NCBI GenBank assembly: GCA_012522705.1
Contig: JAAYJY010000159.1
Span: 1 to 15,736, forward strand
Length of the DNA stretch: 15,736 bases
Origin: Syntrophomonadaceae bacterium
Lineage (GTDB): Bacteria > Bacillota > Syntrophomonadia > Syntrophomonadales > Syntrophomonadaceae
Direction: 5' to 3'
The notes below the pieces were generated by a model, which saw only the letters and a program-made list of their open reading frames with translations, had not been told where the DNA came from and did not search any database. Of this stretch, positions 6,603 to 14,298 are shown one piece after another. A program made the position numbers and the translations under genes. How positions within the stretch are numbered: the stretch's first letter is position 1; each line of letters opens with the position of its first letter.

Positions 6603-8114
6603 CTATGGCTGGATAGTGGGACGGTTCAGCGGCCTCTCGTCTTCTTCATCCCCATCTCCATTCCCCCGGTTATGATCAGGAGAAGGTTTGCGCGGCTGGG
6701 CTGGCCCGCTCGGCTTGTCTTCATCCCCTTCCACCGGTTTTTCCGGCATGGCGGGCACAATGTCCGGCCCTTTCAGTATCAGCCGATTCAAGGGTCTATA
6801 GGTGTCGGTGTCCAACTGCTCGCTCCTGATCACTGTTCCGTCCTGGTCGTAGAAGGTGCGGAAGGACCTTACTACGTAGCCCAGCTGGCCTTTGTTGTTG
6901 ACTACCTCCTGGCCCGGAACCAGCGCGTCGTCAAGCTCGGTTACGGTCTCAAAATCCAAAGTCCGATCTACTATGCTGGAGATTTCGATACGCTTCTTAA
7001 ATTCAGTATTCCCATAGATATTCACCAGCAACTGACCCCCCGAGGTGACCGAGCGAATATAGACGGGCCGGTCGGTATTGTTGCGGAACTTAAGGTCCTG
7101 CAGTCCCCAAGCCACGGTGGCGTCACGTCCCACCTGGACATAAGCCACCGCCAGATTGTGATTATGACGCTCTACTATTTCCAGCCCAGCCAGTAAGCCA
7201 GCATTGTATAAGGTCGATGAAACCTGACATATTCCCCCACCCAAGCCTGGTTCGAATTTATTGCCCACGATAACCATGGCGTCCAGGTAACCTTTTTCCA
7301 ATGTGCGTTGGCCAACGGTCTCATTGAATGAAAAGACCGCGTCAGGTGGCAGAACCTTCTTGTTAATGCTGGCCGTGGCCTTTCTCAGGTTATGAGAGCG
7401 GTTAATCTCCCCGGTGTTAAAATAGGTGGAGAAACGGGATAATTCACCCATATTTTGCAGCATGTCAGCGGTTATCTCCGGTTGGACCGCTTCCATGACG
7501 ATAGGCACTCGAATAGGTCCAGTCTTACCAACAGTTTGAGGCAGACTGGCAAAGGTCCCGTCCACATCTACCCGAGAACCTGGGGCACCCGGTAAAACCA
7601 CCAATCCGTTGTGGCTATCCACCTCCAAGTCGGCATTCTGGGCCGTTTTGCTCCACTTTTCATTCCATTCTGTTACAAGCCGGGTCCTGCTATCCGGATC
7701 GATTGTCACATCGATAGGATATGTTATCGTATTGCCGCCGACCAAGTTGGCAGCTTTGGCTTGCCAACTGCGTGAGTCCTCCTGGCCCCACACCAGATTA
7801 ACCGCCTCCGCCCCGGTGACAAGTTGGATCACCCTGCCCAGTGTCTCTTCTTTTGTATAATCGTCTTTGTAGAATTCTACCGGAGTCTGGTAGAAAGCCC
7901 CCAGCTCCCGGTCAACAGCGGTCACCGCCTCTTCCTGGTTGAAGCCAGCCACCGATATACCGGCAATCTCAACCCCGGATGCAAATGTGGTACCGTTGGT
8001 AAACCTATAATACATGCCGAAACAAGTCACCATGATTATTATCATCACCGCTAATAAACCCATGACCAGCCTTGATGGCAGCCGGCGTTCTCCTGCGGCC
8101 TGTTCCTGTTCCAT
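6603..8114 (-). CDS. VanW family protein with wall-binding and G5-like domains
   Basis: A 503-aa surface protein anchored by one membrane segment (residues 15-36). Residues of about 45-210 resemble the putative peptidoglycan-binding domain found in VanW and L,D-transpeptidase proteins. The VanW domain spans about 228-370 and includes FSFNETVGQR (261-270), PGLGGGICQVSSTLYNA (289-305), ERHNHN (315-320) and DLKFRNNTDRPVYIRS. A G5-like stretch follows (about 375-445). The tail from 455 onward is low-complexity, rich in Pro, Asp, Glu and Lys, and probably disordered. The biochemical role of VanW domains is unknown; B. subtilis YoaR is a relative, and despite the name there is no sign of a vancomycin resistance cluster here. 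The ATG has GGTGGGGG eight bases upstream, and a sigma-A promoter precedes it. It sits between the DUF1292 gene and mltG, where B. subtilis has no such gene. Confidence 0.9.
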   Translation of the reverse strand: MEQEQAAGERRLPSRLVMGLLAVMIIIMVTCFGMYYRFTNGTTFASGVEIAGISVAGFNQEEAVTAVDRELGAFYQTPVEFYKDDYTKEETLGRVIQLVTGAEAVNLVWGQEDSRSWQAKAANLVGGNTITYPIDVTIDPDSRTRLVTEWNEKWSKTAQNADLEVDSHNGLVVLPGAPGSRVDVDGTFASLPQTVGKTGPIRVPIVMEAVQPEITADMLQNMGELSRFSTYFNTGEINRSHNLRKATASINKKVLPPDAVFSFNETVGQRTLEKGYLDAMVIVGNKFEPGLGGGICQVSSTLYNAGLLAGLEIVERHNHNLAVAYVQVGRDATVAWGLQDLKFRNNTDRPVYIRSVTSGGQLLVNIYGNTEFKKRIEISSIVDRTLDFETVTELDDALVPGQEVVNNKGQLGYVVRSFRTFYDQDGTVIRSEQLDTDTYRPLNRLILKGPDIVPAMPEKPVEGDEDKPSGPAQPRKPSPDHNRGNGDGDEEDERPLNRPTIQP

Positions 8115-8155
8115 CCCTCAATCCCCCACCAATTGTTACAAAATCCGCTCTCCTA

Positions 8156-8184
8156 ATTATATTACAGCTGCCATTTTATATGAA
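8156..8184 (-). promoter_or_regulatory. Sigma-A-type promoter of the VanW gene
   Basis: The minus strand has TTCATA (8184-8179) and an exact TATAAT (8161-8156) with 17 bases between them. Transcription would start near 8148 and give a leader of about 34 bases. This suggests the VanW-mltG-U32-DUF4911-PBP group can be transcribed separately from the alaS-side genes. Confidence 0.55.
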
Positions 8185-8234
8185 GCTCATCCTAATTTGA
8201 ACACAACTCGACATCAAAACTGTGCCCACATTGG

Positions 8235-8280
8235 AAAAGCCCAGTCAATCAACGCATCCATTGCGCATCAATCATGGGCT
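8235..8280 (-). terminator. Possible weak terminator between the DUF1292 and VanW genes
   Basis: AGCCCA (8280-8275, read on the minus strand) can pair with TGGGCT (8243-8238), followed by TTTT (8238-8235). A short inner hairpin (GCGCA with TGCGT) can form in the 31-base loop. The outer stem has only six pairs and the T run is short, so this is tentative, but its place before the VanW promoter is where a terminator would be expected. Confidence 0.3.
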
Positions 8281-8321
8281 GTCAGTTACATAAGATATCT
8301 GGTCTATTCCCCCGCCGAAAA

Positions 8322-8630
8322 TTAAGATTCTTCTTCGCCGTCGGCCAGTTCCTGCCAGGCATCAGCTACCTTTTCCCACTCCTCATCATCCTCGATATCT
8401 CCCAGATATTCGTTGCCTTCCTCATCATAGACGACCTTGAGTATGACTACCTCTACCTCTTCATCCTCGTCGTCACTGGCCTCTTCTTCACTGTAGGGAA
8501 TCAACACCCGATAATTCTGATCCTCCACTTCCAATTCGGCCAGCAGCTCAAATTCATGCTCCTCGCCGTCCTCATCAACCAAGACCAGGATTGGAAACTC
8601 TTCATCATCAAATATTTCTTCGTTATCCAT
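8322..8630 (-). CDS. DUF1292 (UPF0473) acidic protein
   Basis: A 102-aa very acidic protein of unknown function; its place between ruvX and the mltG region matches yrzB in B. subtilis. The core reads as a DUF1292 domain: FPILVLVDEDGEEHEFELLA (12-31), YRVLIPYSE (40-48), then VEVVILKVVYDEEGNEYLGD (59-78), with short Asp/Glu-rich runs between. The ATG at 8630 has AGGAGG eight bases upstream. It starts 59 bases after the ruvX stop codon, so co-transcription with ruvX is likely. Family members are widely conserved next to ruvX in Firmicutes. No enzymatic residues are apparent; the charge suggests a protein-interaction role, which is only inference. Confidence 0.88.
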   Translation of the reverse strand: MDNEEIFDDEEFPILVLVDEDGEEHEFELLAELEVEDQNYRVLIPYSEEEASDDEDEEVEVVILKVVYDEEGNEYLGDIEDDEEWEKVADAWQELADGEEES

Positions 8631-8689
8631 ATATTAACCTCCTATTCAAACTATCGTCATTCTAATCTTACGAGCAGTCCTTTGTCAAA

Positions 8690-9106
8690 CTACTTGTGAG
8701 CCTGCCGGTCCAGATAGCCCTGGAGGATATGCACTGCCGCCAGTTTATCGATCACCTGCTTGCGCTTGCGTCTGGTGATATTAGCTTCCAGTAACACCCT
8801 TTGGGCCGCTACCGTCGTCAGTCGCTCGTCCCAGTACTCTACCGGCAGGCCCAGGTTGTTCTGCAGCAATTCCCCGAATTCCAATATTTCCACACCCTTG
8901 GGGCCTACCGTACCGTTCATGTTGCGGGGAAAACCAACCACAACTTCACCCACCCCATAGTTCGCGCACAAGCCGGCCAGATGTTGGAGGTCCTGCTGCA
9001 GGTTACTGCGCACCAAAACCGAATGTCCCTGGGCCGTCCATCCCAACTCGTCACTGAATGCGATGCCAATTCTTTTTTCGCCCACATCTAAACCCATTAT
9101 TCTCAT
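8690..9106 (-). CDS. ruvX: RuvX / YqgF family RNase H-fold nuclease
   Basis: A 138-aa protein of the RuvX/YqgF family, putative Holliday junction resolvase also linked to pre-16S rRNA 5'-end processing. The RNase H-like fold shows the expected motifs. GLDVGEKRIGIA (5-16) contains catalytic Asp7, VVVGFPRNMNGTVG (55-68) is the second strand and loop, DERLTT (93-98) provides the acidic pair, and DKLAAVHILQGYLD (120-133) carries the last acidic residue. Length is typical. Start ATG at 9106 follows AGGGATG at a slightly long spacing; an ATG three codons later lacks a ribosome binding site. It lies downstream of ireB, separated by a strong hairpin that may reduce read-through, and is followed by the DUF1292 gene, as in B. 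subtilis. Confidence 0.94.
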   Translation of the reverse strand: MRIMGLDVGEKRIGIAFSDELGWTAQGHSVLVRSNLQQDLQHLAGLCANYGVGEVVVGFPRNMNGTVGPKGVEILEFGELLQNNLGLPVEYWDERLTTVAAQRVLLEANITRRKRKQVIDKLAAVHILQGYLDRQAHK

Positions 9107-9175
9107 ATATGTTCATCCCTATACAAAATATCCCAATGGCACCAAGAGCACCGGACCTGTCGAATCCACGATTCC

Positions 9176-9207
9176 AAAATAAAACCCCCGCACTGCCGTC
9201 ACGGGGG
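9176..9207 (-). terminator. Hairpin terminator or attenuator after ireB
   Basis: On the minus strand CCCCCG (9207-9202) pairs with CGGGGG (9190-9185) around an 11-base loop, followed by TTTTATTTT (9184-9176). All six pairs are G-C. It lies only ten bases after the ireB stop codon and inside the alaS-ireB-ruvX gene string, so it is either a partial terminator or a point where ruvX has its own promoter. A weak TTGGTG-N16-TATAGG pair lies between it and the ruvX start. Confidence 0.72.
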
Positions 9208-9216
9208 GCATTCAGA

Positions 9217-9474
9217 TCAATCCTCCAAGTATTTCTTGAGAAGCACCTCCATAATCTCGTCACGATCTATCTTGCCAATCAGGTTGCGGGCCTGTTTGTG
9301 GCTGGTGATGTAGGCTGGCTCTCCGGAGATCATGTAACCCACCAACTGGTTCAAAGGGTTATAACCCTTCTCCTCCAAAGCCTCGTAAACAGCTATCAGG
9401 ATGCTGTATACTTGATCAGGCTTTTCCTTTTCCCATTTGAAACTAACTGTATGGTCGCCATGGTTCTGAGGCAT
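9217..9474 (-). CDS. ireB: IreB family regulatory phosphoprotein (UPF0297)
   Basis: An 85-aa small protein. In enterococci IreB is phosphorylated by the PASTA kinase IreK on N-terminal threonines and affects cell-wall stress tolerance. The sequence runs MPQNHGDHTVSFKWE, then VYEALEEKGYNPLNQLVGYM (29-48), SGEPAYITSHKQARNLIGKI (50-69) and ends in a helix finishing KKYLED. The Thr in HTVSF is in the position of the conserved phosphorylated threonine. The frame is open to 9531, but the ATG at 9474 is preceded by GGGAGGTG seven bases away and gives the normal family length, so the longer start is rejected. It follows alaS by 59 bases and precedes ruvX, the usual arrangement in Firmicutes. Confidence 0.93.
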   Translation of the reverse strand: MPQNHGDHTVSFKWEKEKPDQVYSILIAVYEALEEKGYNPLNQLVGYMISGEPAYITSHKQARNLIGKIDRDEIMEVLLKKYLED

Positions 9475-9533
9475 GCAGACCACCTCCCTTTCAATCCATA
9501 TATTCGAGATCCCGATCTTCATTTCCTTCAATA

Positions 9534-12173
9534 CTAAGCAAGGGATTTCTTGACCATCTCTTGAGCTACCGCCAGGGCGTTGGATAATTGGTCCACATCC
9601 TTGCCTCCCGCCTGGGCCATATCCGGCCGGCCACCCCCGCCGCCGCCTGCCGCCCGGGCCGCCGCCCCAACTATCTTGCCCGCATTCAGACCCCGCTCGA
9701 TAAGATCCTTGCTGACGAAACAGACCAAAGCTACCCGGTCATCAATGACCGCACCCAACAGTACCACCGAGCTTCCCAATTTATCCTTGAGCCGTTCAGC
9801 GTTGTGCCGCAGATTATTGGCGTCAGGGCTTTGTACCTCCGCGATCAGCACTTGGGCACCATTCATTTCGGTTGCCTGCCCGATTATATCTTCACTGGCG
9901 GCCTTGGAGAGTCTTCCCTTCAGCTGAATGATCTCTTTATCCTTTTCCTTTAGTGCCCGGTTGAGGGCATCGATACGCTTCACTATATCGGATGGTTTGG
10001 TTTTGAGAATACTGGCGGCTGCCTTGACCTCCTGTTCGACCTGGTTAAAATATCCCCGCGCTCCCCGGCCGGTCAAGGCCTCGATACGGCGCAAACCTGA
10101 ACCTATGCTGCCTTCACTGGTTATCTTAAATAATCCTATCTCTCCGGTATTTCGTACATGGGCGCCTCCGCACAGTTCCATGCTGAAGTCGTCGACCTCG
10201 ACCACCCGGACCTCATCACCATACTTCTCGCCAAATAAGGCGGTGGCGCCCATTTCGCGGGCCTTATTGATGTCGGTCACGGTAGTCCGCACTGGACGAC
10301 TGCTTAATATGGCTTGGTTAACGATCTCTTCTATATCATCTACCTGTTCAGCTGTAAGTGCCGATAGCTGGGAAAAGTCGAAACGCAAGCGTCCGGGTTC
10401 CACCAGGGAACCCTTTTGCTGGGCATTTTCCCCCAGAATCATCCGCAGCGCCTTATGGAGAAGGTGGGTAGCGGTGTGATTACGTGATGTATCCAGCCTT
10501 AAATCAGCATCCAACTGCAGCCGGACCAAGTCGCCGGCGCGCATACTGCCTGACAGCATTCCGCGATGGGTTATCCAGCCAGAAACCTCCTGCACGTCCT
10601 CCACCCGAACCGAGCCAGTATCGCCATGAATAAAGCCGGTATCGGCCACCTGACCCCCGCTTTCGGCATAGAAGGGGGTGCTGGATGTTATCACGATCAC
10701 TTCACCATCAGCGGCAAAATCTGTCCGCACGCCCGCCTTGATTATAGCTATTACCACCGATTCATCCTTAAAATGTTCGTACCCGGTAAAGCCCGTCTCC
10801 GGCAATCCCTCCAAAAGCGGGGCCAATATCTGCTCGTTGGCAAAGGCGCCCTCGCTCTTCTGAGCTCGGCGGGCCCGGTTGCGCTGTTCCTCCATCATCA
10901 GGTTGAAGCCGGTCGTATCCACAGTGAACTTATTCTCTTCCGCCATGTCTTCGGTCAGGTCCAAGGGGAAGCCGTAAGTATCATAGAGAGTAAAGGCCTC
11001 TTCTCCGGTTATTTCCTGGCGGCCTTCACTGCGGGCGGCCTGGATTATATCTTCTACCTTCTTGACCCCCTCCTTCAGGGTAACAAAAAAGCGCTCTTCT
11101 TCAAGTTTGATGACATCCTGGACAAAATTCTCCCTTTCCAGCAGAACAGGATAGGCCTCTTTCATCAGGTTGGATACCACCGCGACGTTTTTGTACAAGA
11201 AGGGCTCTTCGAGACCCAAAAATTGTCCAAACCTCACCGCCCGGCGCAGGATGCGACGCAGCACATAGCCCCGCCCGTCGTTACTGGGCAGCACTCCATC
11301 TGCGATCAGGAAGGTGCAAGCCCGGCTATGGTCAGCGATTACCCGGAAAGCAAATCCACCTTCGCCGGGATCATATCTCCGATTGGTGAGAACCTCTATG
11401 TGCCTTATAATCGGAGTAAACAGATCAGTATCAAAATTGCTGTCTACCTTCTGGAGGATGGAGGTCAGCCTCTCCAATCCCATCCCGGTATCGATACTCG
11501 GTCGGGGCAGGGGTGTCATCTCTCCGCTTTCATTGCGATTGAATTGCATGAAGACCAGGTTCCATATCTCCAGCCAGCGATCGCAGTCACATACACCGAT
11601 GCCGCATTGGGCATGACCGCAGGAATACTCTTCACCGCGGTCATACAGTATCTCACTGCAGGGTCCACAGGGACCAGTGTCACCCATACTCCAGAAGTTG
11701 TCTTTTTCCCCCAGTCTGACGATCTTGTGTTCGGGCACCCCTATCACATCGCGCCACAGGTTGCATGCATCATCGTCATCCTGGTATATAGTCGCCCATA
11801 ACCGATCTGCCGGCAGTCCCATTACTTCGATAAGAAATTCCCATGCATATTTGATGGCATCCTCTTTGAAATAATCACCGAAGGAGAAATTGCCCAGCAT
11901 CTCGAAGAAGGTATGATGACGCGGGGTACGCCCGACTGTGTCCAGGTCGTTGTGTTTGCCCCCCGCCCGCACGCATTTCTGGGACGTTGTGGCGCGGTTA
12001 TAAGGTCTTTTATCTATCCCCAAAAATACATCTTTGAATTGATTCATCCCGGCATTGGTAAAAAGCAGGGTAGGGTCATCAAACGGAACCAGTGAAGAAC
12101 TGTCCACCACCGCGTGTCCGCGTTCCTCGAAATATGTTAAAAAGGTTTTACGAATCTCGCTGCTGGTCCACAC
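9534..12173 (-). CDS. alaS: Alanyl-tRNA synthetase
   Basis: A full-length 879-aa class II aminoacyl-tRNA synthetase that charges tRNA-Ala and edits mischarged Ser or Gly. The catalytic domain begins with LVPFDDPTLLFTNAGMNQFK (28-47, motif 1) and continues with RTPRHHTFFEMLGNFSFGDYF (82-102, motif 2 region) and GMGLERL (230-236, motif 3). A Cys-rich insertion, SCGHAQCGIGVCDCDRW (184-200), is typical of clostridial enzymes. The editing domain has ESGGQVAD (504-511), HTATHLLH (566-573) and CGGAH (668-672), whose two His plus Cys668 and His672 form the zinc site. The C-Ala domain ends with GGGGGGRPDMAQAGG. The start is GTG at 12173 with AGGGGG eight bases upstream. Its neighbours (PerM-like upstream, ireB-ruvX downstream) match other Firmicutes. 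No T-box leader was recognised. Confidence 0.97.
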   Translation of the reverse strand: MWTSSEIRKTFLTYFEERGHAVVDSSSLVPFDDPTLLFTNAGMNQFKDVFLGIDKRPYNRATTSQKCVRAGGKHNDLDTVGRTPRHHTFFEMLGNFSFGDYFKEDAIKYAWEFLIEVMGLPADRLWATIYQDDDDACNLWRDVIGVPEHKIVRLGEKDNFWSMGDTGPCGPCSEILYDRGEEYSCGHAQCGIGVCDCDRWLEIWNLVFMQFNRNESGEMTPLPRPSIDTGMGLERLTSILQKVDSNFDTDLFTPIIRHIEVLTNRRYDPGEGGFAFRVIADHSRACTFLIADGVLPSNDGRGYVLRRILRRAVRFGQFLGLEEPFLYKNVAVVSNLMKEAYPVLLERENFVQDVIKLEEERFFVTLKEGVKKVEDIIQAARSEGRQEITGEEAFTLYDTYGFPLDLTEDMAEENKFTVDTTGFNLMMEEQRNRARRAQKSEGAFANEQILAPLLEGLPETGFTGYEHFKDESVVIAIIKAGVRTDFAADGEVIVITSSTPFYAESGGQVADTGFIHGDTGSVRVEDVQEVSGWITHRGMLSGSMRAGDLVRLQLDADLRLDTSRNHTATHLLHKALRMILGENAQQKGSLVEPGRLRFDFSQLSALTAEQVDDIEEIVNQAILSSRPVRTTVTDINKAREMGATALFGEKYGDEVRVVEVDDFSMELCGGAHVRNTGEIGLFKITSEGSIGSGLRRIEALTGRGARGYFNQVEQEVKAAASILKTKPSDIVKRIDALNRALKEKDKEIIQLKGRLSKAASEDIIGQATEMNGAQVLIAEVQSPDANNLRHNAERLKDKLGSSVVLLGAVIDDRVALVCFVSKDLIERGLNAGKIVGAAARAAGGGGGGRPDMAQAGGKDVDQLSNALAVAQEMVKKSLA

Positions 12174-12214
12174 AAAACAGTCCCCCTCTAATCCACATAA
12201 TACTTTGTTAGACC

Positions 12215-12243
12215 ATTTTCTTTTATTAATGGGTCCCTGTCAA
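12215..12243 (-). promoter_or_regulatory. Likely promoter of alaS
   Basis: An exact TTGACA (12243-12238 on the minus strand) lies 17 bases upstream of GAAAAT (12220-12215), a 4-of-6 match to TATAAT. Transcription would start near 12208, about 35 bases before the GTG of alaS. The 198-base gap between the PerM-like gene and alaS contains no T-box consensus (no GGGTGGnACCGCG-like block) and no clear terminator. Confidence 0.45.
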
Positions 12244-12371
12244 CCACGGTCTGACTGCAATTCGAGAAACCCATCGGGAATCCCATAGGAATACGATAAA
12301 TGGAACATATTTGTCTAAAGGTAGAAATGCCCCCGTGAGAACATGCTCGCTGATTCGTTGGGGAGTTGGGT

Positions 12372-13394
12372 TCACGACTGGACTAGTTTCAAATACAGAT
12401 GGGTACCGACGATTTTCAGGGAAGCGGCCAGGGGCACCGCCACCAGCAGACCCCAGAAGCCCATCAGTTTGCCTCCCGCCAGTAATGCGAAAACCAGAAA
12501 TAAGGGATGGATCCCGACTCGTTCGCCTATTATCCGGGGGGTGATGATATTGCTCTCTACTTGCTGAATAACCACCAAGGCCACCAACATATACAGGGCA
12601 TCGTTCTGAGAGTGGGTGAGGGCCAGTCCCACCGCCGGGATACCCCCCAGGAAAGGTCCAAAAAAGGGGACCAATTCTCCCAGACCGCCGATCAAGCCGA
12701 TCAGAACTGGATAGGGTATCCCAATCGAATATGCGGCGGTGCCGATCATCAATCCTACCAAGGCACTGATCATGAGATAACCCTTGCCATACTCCATTAT
12801 TACCGTATCAATGTTAACCATCAGGCTGCCCAATTCGCGACGGGTTACAGGGGGGAAAAAATTTGCCGTCACCTGTTTGATATGGTCCCAATCTCTCATT
12901 ATGTAGAAGGCCATTATCGGCGCAAATACGATTAAGATCGCCTTGCCCAGGAGATTGTATAACGAGGCGCCCATCCTTTCCAGGGCCCGATAGATGTTGT
13001 CTTCCAGGCGTCCGGTAAACTGGGCGGTGATGTCATTCAAACGGCCCGGCAGTTGCATGCCGTCGAATTGGCGGGACACACCTTCCAAGCGCATCTGGTA
13101 TTCGGGCAGCAAGGCGGCCAGGTGGTTCAATTCCGTCATCAGACCGGGAATGCTAAACCACAGCATTGATCCGATGATTATCAACAGGATTAGATATATC
13201 AGCAGAATCGCCCATACCCGCTGGAACCCCCTCCGCTCCATCCACAACGCTGGGCGGTACAGAATATAGGCCAGAATCCCCGCCGCCAAAAAACTGTACA
13301 CTACCTCCCGGACCAGGTACAAAAAATATAAAGCGGCAACTACCACTCCGATTAGAAGCGCATAACGAAATCCTCGGTTCTGTAACCAAGCCAC
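12372..13394 (-). CDS. AI-2E / PerM family membrane transporter
   Basis: A 340-aa polytopic membrane protein of the AI-2E transporter (PerM, formerly UPF0118) family. Hydrophobic segments lie at about residues 9-30, 33-47, 62-82, 150-168, 208-262 (several) and 270-330 (several). The cytoplasmic-facing middle (about 90-150) is hydrophilic. Family motifs are present: PIMAFYIMRDWD (158-169), GELVPFFGPFLGGIPA (244-259), and the block NIITPRIIGERVGIHPLFLV. The substrate is not established for most members; some export autoinducer-2 and others act as ion antiporters, so no specific cargo is claimed. The start is GTG at 13394 with a weak purine-rich site upstream; the next possible start would remove two membrane segments. 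Upstream of alaS, this matches the position of yrrI in B. subtilis. Confidence 0.9.
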   Translation of the reverse strand: MAWLQNRGFRYALLIGVVVAALYFLYLVREVVYSFLAAGILAYILYRPALWMERRGFQRVWAILLIYLILLIIIGSMLWFSIPGLMTELNHLAALLPEYQMRLEGVSRQFDGMQLPGRLNDITAQFTGRLEDNIYRALERMGASLYNLLGKAILIVFAPIMAFYIMRDWDHIKQVTANFFPPVTRRELGSLMVNIDTVIMEYGKGYLMISALVGLMIGTAAYSIGIPYPVLIGLIGGLGELVPFFGPFLGGIPAVGLALTHSQNDALYMLVALVVIQQVESNIITPRIIGERVGIHPLFLVFALLAGGKLMGFWGLLVAVPLAASLKIVGTHLYLKLVQS

Positions 13395-13446
13395 CCTATC
13401 TTCCCTGCCTTCGGATTTCAGATCCAGACTCCCAACAATTCAGACC

Positions 13447-13623
13447 CTAAACCATCCCGGGAAATTCATCGACAGCCGTCAAAACTCCATCTTCACCTAC
13501 TTCAAAAAGGTTTAACCGACCCCGGGCATAATTAAACTCCAGGAAACAGTTCCAGCAATAATACTGGTCGCTGCCTACCTTGCCAACCTGCAATCCTCTG
13601 CAAACATGACACTTCAATGTCAT
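13447..13623 (-). CDS. Small zinc-ribbon protein, 58 aa
   Basis: A short gene whose product begins MTLKCHVCRGLQVGKVGSDQ and contains two CxxC pairs, CHVC (5-8) and CWNC (23-26), the pattern of a four-cysteine zinc ribbon. The remainder (FNYARGRLNLFEVGEDGVLTA and onward) is likely beta-rich, ending in a TAG at 13449-13447. Its ATG overlaps the stop codon of the PRC-barrel gene as ATGA, indicating translational coupling. It is followed 52 bases later by the PerM-like gene. In B. subtilis a small gene (yrzR) sits at the same place between the PRC-barrel and transporter genes, which I offer as a positional parallel only. The function is unknown: nucleic-acid or partner-protein binding is the general inference. 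The ordered cysteines and overlap make it very probably real. Confidence 0.82.
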   Translation of the reverse strand: MTLKCHVCRGLQVGKVGSDQYYCWNCFLEFNYARGRLNLFEVGEDGVLTAVDEFPGMV

Positions 13624-14087
13624 TTCAGTTCGCTTCCTTCCTGAGAGATTATCGCGTTCTCCTGATTGACCCAGCGAATGGCTTGCAAAGGAAGCTCACG
13701 ACGGCCTTCCAGCACATCCCTGAAAACCCCGGCCGAGACTTCCACCCCGGTGATACTCTTATTTTCCAAATCGATCACAAAATCACTGAGCAGACCCAAT
13801 TCCTCACCGGTGCTGTTGTACAAGGTATCTCCGCATTTTCGGTCGTATATGGATGATTCTTCCCCATGGGCGTATGATTTAATACAACCCGGATCTAAAA
13901 CCAGGACCGCCGTCGGCCCCAGCTTGACGTCGCCGGCGCCAATTATGCCGGCTCCGCCGTTCCTGGTCTCAATAACCAGATAGGCCAACCGGAAGTCATC
14001 GCCGATGACTCCTTTGCGGACCGTTCCTATTTCTTCAGCCATGTCCGCTTGCATAACTGGCATATTTTCCAGGCAGCGCAGCTTCAT
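13620..14087 (-). CDS. PRC-barrel domain protein
   Basis: A 155-aa cytoplasmic protein with two PRC-barrel-like halves. The first is about residues 10-70 (DMAEEIGTVRKGVIGDDFRL, then LAYLVIE and LGPTAVLVL). The second is about 88-145 (TLYNSTGEELGLLSDFVIDL, then GVEVSAG and RRELPLQAI). PRC-barrels occur in RimM and in small proteins of unknown role; the positional counterpart in B. subtilis is yrrD. The frame is open upstream to 14234, but the ATG at 14087 has AGGAGA six bases before it, and the extra 49 residues lack domain character, so the shorter start is used. It overlaps the zinc-ribbon gene by four bases, heading the leftward gene string, and diverges from rarA across 211 bases. Confidence 0.88.
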   Translation of the reverse strand: MKLRCLENMPVMQADMAEEIGTVRKGVIGDDFRLAYLVIETRNGGAGIIGAGDVKLGPTAVLVLDPGCIKSYAHGEESSIYDRKCGDTLYNSTGEELGLLSDFVIDLENKSITGVEVSAGVFRDVLEGRRELPLQAIRWVNQENAIISQEGSELK

Positions 14088-14248
14088 GTTTTCTCTCCTG
14101 CGTTCGTTGTTGTGGCCAGCCTTTCCGACGATATTATTTCCATTGGCCTGACAAAACATGTGTAACGGCTGTTTGTAGCTTTTGGGCACCCAGCCAATAG
14201 CCGCTGCCTCTATCTTTTCCCTGACTGGCGGCAACTGGTTGGTTAATC

Positions 14249-14254
14249 TATAAT
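14249..14254 (+). promoter_or_regulatory. Possible -10 box of the rarA promoter in the divergent region
   Basis: An exact TATAAT lies 45 bases before the rarA ATG, inside the 211-base region shared with the divergent PRC-barrel gene. No good TTGACA-like hexamer lies 16-18 bases upstream, so this is a one-sided match. AGGAGG (14282-14287) precedes the rarA start. On the opposite strand a TTGTCA lies near 14150 but has no well-spaced -10 partner, so I do not call a promoter for the PRC-barrel gene. Confidence 0.35.
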
Positions 14255-14298
14255 TAATTCCATAAAGACTGCATATCGCACAGGAGGTTGGTCCGGTA

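Noticed and set aside
6603..8114. Vancomycin resistance locus because of the VanW domain
   Set aside because: No vanH, vanA/B, vanX or vanRS genes are present; VanW domains are common in ordinary Firmicutes surface proteins.
9475..9531. N-terminal extension of ireB to an upstream ATG
   Set aside because: The ATG at 9474 has GGGAGGTG at ideal spacing and gives the normal family length; the extension has no family similarity.
10566..11801. A 411-codon plus-strand open frame inside alaS
   Set aside because: It lies wholly antisense to a textbook alaS, has no ribosome binding site or domain, and its composition is that of a reverse-strand shadow.
14088..14234. 49-codon N-terminal extension of the PRC-barrel protein
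   Set aside because: The ATG at 14087 has AGGAGA six bases upstream, and the extension covers the divergent promoter region without domain content.
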